Positions 50,241 to 57,797 of a stretch of DNA of 64,000 nucleotides are shown one piece after another. Under the pieces are notes generated by a model. The model did no database searches, was not told the origin of the DNA, and was given only the letters and a program-made list of their open reading frames with translations. Positions within the stretch are counted from its first letter, which is position 1. Every line of letters begins with the position of its first letter. The position numbers were made by a program, and so were the translations under genes. The DNA is from Ardenticatenaceae bacterium. GTDB lineage: Bacteria > Chloroflexota > Anaerolineae > Promineifilales > Promineifilaceae. Location of the stretch: NCBI GenBank assembly GCA_020634245.1, contig JACKCC010000019.1, positions 78,780 to 142,779 on the forward strand, in the 5' to 3' direction.

Positions 50241-50274
50241 AGGTGACCGTCATTTTGAAAAATGACGGTCACCT
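50241..50274. repeat. GGTGAC-type intergenic palindrome, copy B
   Basis: AGGTGACCGTCATTTT, loop GA, AAAATGACGGTCACCT: a perfect 16-bp stem. It lies between the AlkC-like and GTPase genes. Compared with copies A and C, stem differences occur on both arms. Confidence 0.85.
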
Positions 50275-50299
50275 ACCAAAAGCGTGAGGGATTTGAACC

Positions 50300-51286
50300 A
50301 TGCCCACCAATCTTCCCCCAGAAGCAGCTAATGCTGAAGAACGGTATCGCGCTGCGCAAACAATCCCCGAAAAAGTCAGAACCCTCGAAGAGTTCATCAG
50401 CCTCATTCCCAAGCACAAGGGCACCGACAAGCTGCGCGCCGATCTACGCAAGCGGCTTTCCAAACTCAAGGAATCTTCCCAGCAAAAAAAGGGGAGCAGC
50501 CGGCAAGAAACTCCCTTCCACATTGACAGGGAAGGAGCGGGGCAGGTCGTCATCATTGGACCACCCAATACAGGCAAATCGGCGCTGGTCACCGCCTTGA
50601 CAAATGCCAGCCCGGAAATATCGGCCGCGCCTTTCAGTACCTGGGAACCCACACCGGGCATGATGGAGGTTGGTCACGTGCCCGTTCAACTGGTCGATAC
50701 ACCGCCTCTAAATCGGGAGTATATGGACCCGGAGCTGATGAATCTCATCCGCCATGCCGATTTGCTGCTGCTCATGGTCGATTTACAAACCGATCCCATG
50801 CAGCAAATCGAAGATTCTGTCGCCATTTTGCAGGAGCACCGCATTGCGCCCGGCCACCTGCGAGAACAATTGGCCAATGAGCGCATTTTATATTTCGTAC
50901 CGCTCCTGGTTCTGGTCAACAAATTCGATGATGAGTCACTTGATGAAGATTTTGCCATTTGCTGCCAGCTTCTAGAAGGCGAGTGGCCTTTGCTGCCCAT
51001 ATCCGCCGAAACTGGCCGCAATTTAGACCAGCTCCGGCAGCGCATTTTTGAGCAGTTGAATGTCATCCGTGTTTACTCGAAGCCGCCGGGCAAAGAGCCG
51101 GACCCTACTGCCCCGTTTGTGCTGGAAAAAGGCAGCACGGTAGCCGATTTTGCCGGGCAGGTTCACAAGGATTTCCTGGAAAATTTGAAATCGGCCCGCG
51201 TCTGGGGCAGGGACGTATTTGATGGTCAACTGGTTGGCCGGGACCACGTTCTGCACGACGGGGATGTGGTAGAATTGCGCATTTGA
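50300..51286 (+). CDS. TGS-domain GTPase (DRG/OBG-like)
   Basis: A 328-residue GTPase: helical N-terminal region (about 1-75), G domain with G1 GPPNTGKS (about 87-94), G3 DTPP, G4 NKFD and G5 SAE, then a C-terminal TGS domain (about 255-328, VLEKGSTVADFAGQVHKDFLENLKSARVWG) as in DRG and RelA/ThrRS. It resembles the archaeal/eukaryotic DRG type more than bacterial Obg, which is larger. DRG-like GTPases associate with ribosomes. The NKxD motif reads NKFD, which is acceptable. Confidence 0.88.
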   Translation: MPTNLPPEAANAEERYRAAQTIPEKVRTLEEFISLIPKHKGTDKLRADLRKRLSKLKESSQQKKGSSRQETPFHIDREGAGQVVIIGPPNTGKSALVTALTNASPEISAAPFSTWEPTPGMMEVGHVPVQLVDTPPLNREYMDPELMNLIRHADLLLLMVDLQTDPMQQIEDSVAILQEHRIAPGHLREQLANERILYFVPLLVLVNKFDDESLDEDFAICCQLLEGEWPLLPISAETGRNLDQLRQRIFEQLNVIRVYSKPPGKEPDPTAPFVLEKGSTVADFAGQVHKDFLENLKSARVWGRDVFDGQLVGRDHVLHDGDVVELRI

Positions 51287-51299
51287 AGGAGACAGGCAT

Positions 51300-52355
51300 T
51301 TGAACGAGAAGTTGATGATACGGCCGTTACACCCCAACGACATCCACGATTTATACGAAATGATCACCGATCCACGCGTGATCAGCACCCTGATTCACAT
51401 CCCCAGCATGGAATACGAAGACGAAGAAGCCTGGGTAGCCAACAAAAAGCCGGGCAGCCACCGCTTCGTCGCTGAACTGGACGGCAAAGTTGTTGGTTCG
51501 GCCGGCATCCACCAAAATTTGCGGGCACGGCTGACCCACTCCGGCAGCTTTGGCCTGATGGTGCACGCCGATTATTGGGGAAAAGGTATCGGTTCAGCCC
51601 TCACTGCTTCGGCCCTCGACCTGGCTGATAACTGGCTGGGACTGATGCGGCTCGAACTGGAAGTATTTGCCGATAATCCCGCCGCCATCCACATTTATGA
51701 GAAGTTTGGCTTCGAGATTGAAGGGACGCGGCGGATGGCTATGTTTGGCGGTGACGGCCGTTTCCACGATGAACATGTCATGGCCCGGCTGCATAACCCA
51801 CCCACCAACCAACAAACTAACAAACCCATCCACCAACTAACAACTAGCAACCAGCAACCAATCACCGATATCCTCATCCGCCCCCAACGCTTTGAAGATG
51901 TCGCCGACATCCACAATATTATGCGGCATCCGCTGGTGGCCCGCACCACGCTGCAAATCCCCAGCCTGGAATATGGCGATGCCCTGGCACGATTCAAAGA
52001 TAGCAGCCCTTTCCGCCACCGCTTTGTAGCAGAGGTAGACGGCCGTGTCGTTGGCAACGCCACCATCAGCACCCGACAAAATCCGCGCAGCAAACATTGC
52101 GGCGGCATCGGTATGGGCGTCCATCCTGATTATTGGGGGTTAGGCATCGGCAGCAGACTCATGGAAAAACTGCTTGATATAGCCGACAACTGGCTTAACC
52201 TGACCCGCGTGGAACTGGAAGTCAACACCGACAATCCAGCAGCCATCCATCTTTACGAAAAATTTGGTTTTGAAATTGAAGGGACAAAGCGATTCCAGAG
52301 TCGCGGTGACGGCCGTTGGACCAACAGCCATTTCATGGCCCGCATCAAGAGCTAG
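51300..52355 (+). CDS. Tandem double GNAT acetyltransferase
   Basis: A 351-residue protein of two GNAT domains (about 1-160 and 185-350) that are themselves alike: both contain a VHADYWGKGIGS / VHPDYWGLGIGS acetyl-CoA loop and DNPAAIH(I/L)YEKFGFEIEGT. They are joined by a Gln/Thr/Asn-rich linker (about 165-188, NPPTNQQTNKPIHQL), whose DNA (51795-51863) is a CCAACAAACTAACAAACC-type short-unit repeat in frame. The start is TTG at 51300 with GGAG 8 bases upstream; an ATG at 51315 is possible. Domain duplication by repeat-mediated fusion is plausible. Confidence 0.88.
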   Translation: MNEKLMIRPLHPNDIHDLYEMITDPRVISTLIHIPSMEYEDEEAWVANKKPGSHRFVAELDGKVVGSAGIHQNLRARLTHSGSFGLMVHADYWGKGIGSALTASALDLADNWLGLMRLELEVFADNPAAIHIYEKFGFEIEGTRRMAMFGGDGRFHDEHVMARLHNPPTNQQTNKPIHQLTTSNQQPITDILIRPQRFEDVADIHNIMRHPLVARTTLQIPSLEYGDALARFKDSSPFRHRFVAEVDGRVVGNATISTRQNPRSKHCGGIGMGVHPDYWGLGIGSRLMEKLLDIADNWLNLTRVELEVNTDNPAAIHLYEKFGFEIEGTKRFQSRGDGRWTNSHFMARIKS

Positions 52356-52374
52356 AGCAAGAAGAGGAACCTGC

Positions 52375-53277
52375 TCATAAAATTTGGCCAATGCCAAACA
52401 CGATGACGAAGGCCAGGGTCATCAACGAAGTTTTCTTAAGCAGCGGATTTAACAAGAGTGGATCGTAGGTATGGGCCACGGCCGTTCCATTTCTCCAAAT
52501 CAGCGGCAGCGCCAGAACAAAGAGCCATTGCCCCAACCCAACCCCATTCAAAAACACGTACAGGATGGCACAGAAAACGGCCGTTCCCAGCAAAATCCAG
52601 TGATACGTTCGTGCCCGCTCCGGCCCTAACCGCACCGGAATGGAGTGCTTGCCCGCCTGCCGGTCGGAATCAATGTCGCGGATATTGTTGACATTAAGCA
52701 CCGCCACCGCCAGCAGCCCGCAGCTCGTCGCCGGCAAAATCAACCGCCAATCCCATTGCTGAACCTGTAAAAAGTAAGTCCCCAACACCCCTGCCCAGCC
52801 AAAAAAGATGAGAACAAACAAATCGCCCAGGCCAACGTAGCCGTAAGGCTTGCTGCTGGCCGTGTAGCTAACCGCCGCCCAAATCGCCGCGCCGCCCAGC
52901 ACCAGAAAAATCAAAGCCCAAAGCAGCCCCTGTGCGCCAAACGCCAGCCACAATGTCCCCAAACCCGTAATGGCCGACAGCAGCACAAAGATGATAACCG
53001 CTCGCTTCATTTCCGCCGCCGTCACCTGACCAGACTGTACTGCCCGCTTTGGCCCAGCCCGTTCGATATGGTCGGCCCCGTGAATGGAGTCGCCGTAGTC
53101 GTTGGCCAGGTTGGAGAGGATTTGCAGGTTAACGGCCGTTAACCCCGCCAAAATCGCCACCGGCCAGTTCACCGACCCGGCCGCCGCCGCCAAAAACGTG
53201 CCCAAAATAATACAAGCCAGCGCCAACGGCAGCGTCCGCGGCCGCATCGCATCAATCCAAATTTGTGTTTTGCTCAT
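52375..53277 (-). CDS. menA: 1,4-dihydroxy-2-naphthoate polyprenyltransferase
   Basis: A 300-residue UbiA-family membrane enzyme that attaches the isoprenoid tail in menaquinone synthesis. MRPRTLPLALACIILGTFLA at the start, the first Asp-rich motif NLANDYGDSIHGAD (about 56-69) and the second in NNIRDIDSDRQAGKHS (about 193-208) are intact; eight to nine helices. It is divergent from the TetR-menF operon, with a palindromic operator in between, so both may share control. Confidence 0.95.
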   Translation of the reverse strand: MSKTQIWIDAMRPRTLPLALACIILGTFLAAAAGSVNWPVAILAGLTAVNLQILSNLANDYGDSIHGADHIERAGPKRAVQSGQVTAAEMKRAVIIFVLLSAITGLGTLWLAFGAQGLLWALIFLVLGGAAIWAAVSYTASSKPYGYVGLGDLFVLIFFGWAGVLGTYFLQVQQWDWRLILPATSCGLLAVAVLNVNNIRDIDSDRQAGKHSIPVRLGPERARTYHWILLGTAVFCAILYVFLNGVGLGQWLFVLALPLIWRNGTAVAHTYDPLLLNPLLKKTSLMTLAFVIVFGIGQIL

Positions 53278-53280
53278 AAT

Positions 53281-53350
53281 CAGATAATGAATAATGATCG
53301 ATGATTGATGATTGGATAAGGTCTATTATCAATCTTTCATCTTCAATCTT
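53281..53350. repeat. TGATTGA/ATCTTTC repeat cassette
   Basis: ATGATCGATGATTGATGATT on the left faces TTATCAATCTTTCATCTTCA on the right, partly complementary arms of about 7-base units directly upstream of menA. Confidence 0.65.
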
Positions 53351-53420
53351 GAATTTCCACCATTTCGCGGCGAAATTATAGCCGCCTGCCCCCGTTTTTG
53401 CTATCCTTACTCATAAATCA

Positions 53421-53436
53421 GACTGACCGGTCGGTC
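53421..53436. promoter_or_regulatory. TetR-type operator GACTGACCGGTCGGTC
   Basis: A 16-base palindrome with one mismatch (GACTGACC facing GGTCGGTC), 59 bases upstream of the TetR gene and between menA and the men operon. The GACCGGTC core is a frequent TetR/FadR-type (AcrR-like) target. An autoregulatory site is inferred. Confidence 0.7.
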
Positions 53437-53451
53437 GCAAAAAAAAAAGAA

Positions 53452-53484
53452 AGGTGACGGGCACTTTGAAAGTGCCTGTCACCT
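53452..53484. repeat. GGTGAC-type intergenic palindrome, copy C
   Basis: AGGTGACGGGCACTTT facing AAGTGCCTGTCACCT with one G-T wobble position. It lies between the operator and the TetR gene; its right arm runs up to the ribosome site (GAGAGG), so folding could affect translation. Confidence 0.8.
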
Positions 53485-53494
53485 GAGAGGAAAA

Positions 53495-54088
53495 ATGGAC
53501 GACACAACAACCCGCGATCCGCAAAGTACCCGCGAGCGCATTTTAGACGCCGCGCTTAATATATTTTCAAAAAAAGGGTACCACGACACCCGCCTGGATG
53601 AAATCGTAAACGAATCCAGCACCTCCAAAGGGGCAATTTACTTCCACTTCCCCAACAAAGAGCGGCTGTTCATCGCCCTGGTGGACCAGTTTGCCGATTT
53701 ACTGGAGCGGCGCGTCACCGAAGCCATCCAGCCAGAAACCGGCATGGGACGCGTCCGTCTGGCGCTGGAAACGGTTATCGACACCTTTGGCAAATACCGC
53801 CGTCCGGCCAAGATTTTACTGGTGCAGGCCGTGGGGCTGGGTAGCATCTTTGAAGAAAAACGCAACGAGGTCAACGACCGCTTTGCCCGGCTCATCGAAA
53901 CCTATTTGCAGGAAGCCATCGCCGTCGGCGACATCGGCCCAGTCGATACCGAAGTTGTCTCCGTGGCCTGGATGGGCGCGATTTACAACGTCATCATACG
54001 CTGGGTGTATACTGGCGAACCGGAGCCGCAACGCATTTTAGACACGCTGCTGCCGGTGCTGCTGAAGAGTGTGGGTTATGAGCAATGA
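53495..54088 (+). CDS. TetR-family regulator upstream of menF
   Basis: A 197-residue TetR regulator with helix-turn-helix RLDEIVNESSTSKGAIYFHF near residues 32-51 and a C-terminal ligand domain ending in LLPVLLKSVGYEQ. It overlaps the menF start by 11 bases, so regulator and menaquinone genes are translated together. This placement suggests that it senses a quinone-pathway or membrane signal; menaquinone genes under a TetR regulator are not common. No ligand is known. Confidence 0.92.
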   Translation: MDDTTTRDPQSTRERILDAALNIFSKKGYHDTRLDEIVNESSTSKGAIYFHFPNKERLFIALVDQFADLLERRVTEAIQPETGMGRVRLALETVIDTFGKYRRPAKILLVQAVGLGSIFEEKRNEVNDRFARLIETYLQEAIAVGDIGPVDTEVVSVAWMGAIYNVIIRWVYTGEPEPQRILDTLLPVLLKSVGYEQ

Positions 54089-55520
54089 ACAATTAGTAAT
54101 GAGCAAGGAGCAAGGAGCAGGCTGGGAAAAGGACGATGAACAATCCTCAGTCATCAGTCCTCACGCCTCAGTTCTCATCAGCTACAGTCAGCCAGCTCCC
54201 GGCATTACCGCCGCCGATTTTTTAACCCAGGCCAAAGGCAGCGAGCGTTTTTTTTGGGAAGATGTGCGCGATCGGATTATTTTTGCCGGATTTGGCACGG
54301 CCGTTAACCTGTTCGCCTGGGGCGAGAGCCGTTTCCAATCCATCCAGGAGCAGGCCAAAGAACTATTCGTCGATGCCGTTCTGCTCAACGAGACCAATCC
54401 GCTGGCCGCGCCGCGCCTCTTCGGCGGCTTCGCCTTCCGCGACGATTTTACGCCCGACAACACCTGGGCCGCCTTCCATCCGGCCCATTTCATCCTGCCC
54501 CATTACCAGCTCGTCCGGGTCGGCGGCAATTCCTGGCTGACCATCAACGCCCTCATCCCCCGCGACGAAGAGCCGGCAACCAGTTTGCCCGTCCTGCGCG
54601 AAGCGCTGGCGGCACGATATGCCGTTTTGAAGAATGAAGGGGTGAAGGGGAGAAAGGGTGAAGGGGTGACATCCGTTCACCCGCTCATCCACTACCCCAT
54701 GCCCTACGACACCTGGGCCGAAAAAATCAACGACATCCGCCAGCAAATCCGCACGACGCCGTTGAAAAAAGTGGTTCTCTCGCGGGTGGCCGAACTGCGC
54801 TTCCCCGACCGGGTGGATGTGGATGGCGCGCTGGCTTTCCTAAATGAATACTACAATGACTGCTACCGCTTTTTGTTTGAGCCACGGCCGTTTCACGCTT
54901 TTTATGGCGCAACACCGGAACTATTGGCTAAAGTGGACGGCCGTACCCTGACCAGCATGGCCCTGGCCGGTTCCATCCGCCGCAGCGCCGACCCGTTGGA
55001 AGATGCCGCATTGGGCCAGCAGCTTCTCAACAGCGCCAAAGACCGCCACGAACACGAGCTGGTCGTCTACTCCATCCTGGAACGGCTGGCCCCGGTAACC
55101 GACAAGCTGGAAATCGCCCCGCAGCCCGGCGTCTACAAGCTCAACAACATCCAGCACCTTTACACGCCCGTCCGCGCCCAACTGCTCAATGCCAACGGTA
55201 TTCTCCCCCTTGTCGAACTGCTCCATCCTACTCCGGCCATGGGCGGCACACCGCGCCGTCTGGCGATGCAAGTCATCCGCGATGCCGAACCGGTGACGCG
55301 CGGCTGGTACGCCGCCCCGGTCGGCTGGATCGATGTCAACATGGATGGCGCGTTTGCCGTCGCTATTCGTTCGGCTGTGGCCCAGGAACGCCGTGCCTGG
55401 CTCTACGCCGGGGCGGGCATCGTCGCCGATTCCGAACCACAAAAAGAGTGGGAAGAAACGGCGCTAAAATTTCGGCCGATGCTCGAAGCACTGGGTATTA
55501 CGAAAGAGTCCCTCTCATGA
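54078..55520 (+). CDS. menF: Isochorismate synthase
   Basis: A 480-residue chorismate-utilising enzyme, first step of menaquinone synthesis. The C-terminal catalytic domain is intact: KVVLSRV, FEPRPFHAFYGATPELL, TSMALAGSIRRSADPLEDA, KDRHEHELVV, HPTPAMGGTPR and AWLYAGAGIVADS. Two low-complexity segments lie in the N-terminal half: the first 35 or so residues (54078-54178, from ATGAGCAATGAACAATTAG-type units) and a run near 54634-54668 (KNEGVKGRKGEG). ATG 54078 overlaps the TetR gene end; GTG 54069 is an alternative. Stop overlaps the next gene by 4 bases. Confidence 0.94.
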   Translation: MSNEQLVMSKEQGAGWEKDDEQSSVISPHASVLISYSQPAPGITAADFLTQAKGSERFFWEDVRDRIIFAGFGTAVNLFAWGESRFQSIQEQAKELFVDAVLLNETNPLAAPRLFGGFAFRDDFTPDNTWAAFHPAHFILPHYQLVRVGGNSWLTINALIPRDEEPATSLPVLREALAARYAVLKNEGVKGRKGEGVTSVHPLIHYPMPYDTWAEKINDIRQQIRTTPLKKVVLSRVAELRFPDRVDVDGALAFLNEYYNDCYRFLFEPRPFHAFYGATPELLAKVDGRTLTSMALAGSIRRSADPLEDAALGQQLLNSAKDRHEHELVVYSILERLAPVTDKLEIAPQPGVYKLNNIQHLYTPVRAQLLNANGILPLVELLHPTPAMGGTPRRLAMQVIRDAEPVTRGWYAAPVGWIDVNMDGAFAVAIRSAVAQERRAWLYAGAGIVADSEPQKEWEETALKFRPMLEALGITKESLS

Positions 55521-56290
55521 CTGAAATTATCGCTTCCGAACACTCACTGCTGGTTGTTGACACACTCTCCTATCAATATGGATTGAACCCGGCCTTAAAA
55601 AACGTATCGTTTGAATTGGATGCCGGGGAACTGGCAGTGCTCATCGGGCGCAACGGAGCCGGTAAATCAACGCTGCTGCGTTGTATCGCCGGTTGGACTC
55701 AGGCGACAAAGGGAAATATCGTCTTAAAGGGGCGTTCCATTAGTCAGCATGAGAGATGGCTGCGCCAGCATGTTGCATTAATTCCCGACACGCCACCTTT
55801 TTACGAGGAACTAACGGCCTGGGAACATTTGCAAATGATAGCCCAATTACACCGCCTGGTTGATTGGGAAGAAAAAGCGGCAAAGCTGCTGGCCAGTTTT
55901 GGGCTGTGGTCAAATCGGGAATCATTCCCTTTTATGTTCTCACGCGGCATGCGCTACAAACTGGCTTTGTGTCTGGCGCTGCTGCTAAAGCCATCATTGC
56001 TGCTGCTAGATGAGCCGTTAGGGCCGCTCGACCCGTTGTCGGCTGACTTTTTATGGGGCGAATTGATCCGCTACCAAGAACAAGGGATGGGTATTTTGCT
56101 AAGCAGCCACCAAATGCCGCAAGGTATCCAGCCTGAGCGTTACTTGATTATGGAACAGGGGCAATTGGTGTTACAAGGGACACCCAATGAGTTGATGGCT
56201 GCTTCGTCCCCAGATGGGGATATTTCTCTGGAAGCTTTATTGGAAACGGCCGTTGCCAGCTTCATCGATACAATCACGTCCGATGATTGA
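55517..56290 (+). CDS. ABC transporter ATP-binding protein within the men operon
   Basis: A 257-residue ABC ATPase: Walker A GRNGAGKSTL (about 43-52), signature region FSRGMRYKLAL (the usual LSGG reads FSRG), Walker B LLLLDEPLGPLD, and switch region LLSSHQMPQ. The changed signature is also seen in ABC-2 systems of the CcmA/EcsA kind. It overlaps menF by 4 bases and the permease gene by 8. The partner is the protein at 56283. The substrate is unknown; location in the men operon may reflect only shared regulation. Confidence 0.9.
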   Translation: MTEIIASEHSLLVVDTLSYQYGLNPALKNVSFELDAGELAVLIGRNGAGKSTLLRCIAGWTQATKGNIVLKGRSISQHERWLRQHVALIPDTPPFYEELTAWEHLQMIAQLHRLVDWEEKAAKLLASFGLWSNRESFPFMFSRGMRYKLALCLALLLKPSLLLLDEPLGPLDPLSADFLWGELIRYQEQGMGILLSSHQMPQGIQPERYLIMEQGQLVLQGTPNELMAASSPDGDISLEALLETAVASFIDTITSDD

Positions 56291-57782
56291 ACTACGCACA
56301 TTGATCCGGCTGCGCCTGCGGCAGTGGCAGCACCGTTTGACCCATTTGCTGCGTTTGTTTGGCTATAACCCCAACGATCGGTCGCTGAAAGAGTTCTTTT
56401 ATAATCTCTACTTGCTCTTCTTTTTCATCTTTTGGGTCGTGATCGGATCGTGGGGTGCTGTCGTTTATCAGGCAGTACAAATTGGCAAATCGTTGTCACC
56501 TTTGTTGTGGGAACGGATATTGAGCGGCCTGCCCTGGGCGGTATTTTTGACCGTTGTCGGGTTGTCTTTGCGATTTGCCCGACAAACACCGCTCGCCTTA
56601 TCTTTCCCCGATATCGCTTATATCGCCGGTTCGCCTATGCCGCGCCGCACCATTACCCACGTCCAGTTTTGGCAAAAAAACTTGCAAGCGATGTTGATTG
56701 TTCTGCCTGTGGCGGCGGTGACGGCCGTTGCCCTGGCCCAACCCGCTGCCGCTACCGCCGGTTCGTGGGCGTCCGTGCGTGCTGTTATCGTCGCCATCCT
56801 CCTGACGCTGTTAACGTCGGGGACAGCCTGGTTGTGGGGAATCAAGCGTTTGTCTCATTCGGCATGGGTCCAATGGCCAGGTTACGTTTGGACACCGCTG
56901 GCACTGCTCATTGGGGGCATTGCTGCGCCCAAAATCGCTTTATGGCCGGGCAAATTGTGGATTAATGCCTTGTTGGGTTCATGGACGCTAGGTGAAATGT
57001 TGCTGCTTGTTCTGCTTGTCGGCGTTGTGCTGGCTGTTCTCGTCTGGATCGGCGACCAAGCCAATTTGATCGTGGCCGCCGATGAAAGCCGATCTTACGC
57101 GCGCGTGCAAGCATTGGGCGCTTTTGCACGCTTATCGCCTGAGTTAGCCCCCGAACTGCGCGCCGTCCAGCAGCAAAAACGGATGGTCGGGAAACGGCCG
57201 TTCCTGCAACTTCCCACCACGTCCGGTTCATTCACTCTGTTAGTCAGATCAGGATTGACCCTGCTCCGGCAAGGTTCGGCTCCATTTGCGCTGGCCTTAT
57301 GGGGGGCTATTTTTACCGGCAGCGCCCAGCTTATTTTATCCAGTAACGCCCCGCCTGAATTTTGGATTTACTGGATGTTCGGCCTGCTGCTGTTTCCTCC
57401 GCGATGGCTGGCCTCATCGTTTCAAGCCGATTTGAGAGAACCGTTTTTGCGCCAATTCCTGCCGCTGGCCCATTGGCAGCTTTTAGTTTTGGATACGGCC
57501 GTACCCTTCGCCTGTTTATTGATTGGGGCCTTAGCCGTCTGGCTGATGCAGCCCATTCTGTCCCCGCTGCTCATCATTCTGGTAAGCATCCTGCTGGTTC
57601 TGTGCCTGGGAGTCTCATCACTGCGCGTTACCCCCTGGCGTATCCAAATACCCTACCCGGCCACAGCATTTGTCACCATCGGGGGGATTGTGGCTGTCGG
57701 TATTTTTGGCAGCGGACTGGCAGCTATCATGACCGCGATAACGGCCGTGTTTCTTTTAAGCGCAGCAATTATCTTCAGTTGA
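56283..57782 (+). CDS. ABC transporter permease (EcsB-like) within the men operon
   Basis: A 499-residue membrane protein with about ten to twelve helices in two blocks (about 40-240 and 300-495), joined by a cytoplasmic stretch (about 250-300). The size, architecture and pairing with a small ATPase resemble EcsB-type permeases. ATG at 56283 overlaps the ATPase gene's last 8 bases (ATG ATT GA). It is followed 15 bases later by menD. Function not known. Confidence 0.8.
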   Translation: MIELRTLIRLRLRQWQHRLTHLLRLFGYNPNDRSLKEFFYNLYLLFFFIFWVVIGSWGAVVYQAVQIGKSLSPLLWERILSGLPWAVFLTVVGLSLRFARQTPLALSFPDIAYIAGSPMPRRTITHVQFWQKNLQAMLIVLPVAAVTAVALAQPAAATAGSWASVRAVIVAILLTLLTSGTAWLWGIKRLSHSAWVQWPGYVWTPLALLIGGIAAPKIALWPGKLWINALLGSWTLGEMLLLVLLVGVVLAVLVWIGDQANLIVAADESRSYARVQALGAFARLSPELAPELRAVQQQKRMVGKRPFLQLPTTSGSFTLLVRSGLTLLRQGSAPFALALWGAIFTGSAQLILSSNAPPEFWIYWMFGLLLFPPRWLASSFQADLREPFLRQFLPLAHWQLLVLDTAVPFACLLIGALAVWLMQPILSPLLIILVSILLVLCLGVSSLRVTPWRIQIPYPATAFVTIGGIVAVGIFGSGLAAIMTAITAVFLLSAAIIFS

Positions 57783-57797
57783 AAGAGTAGGTTAACC

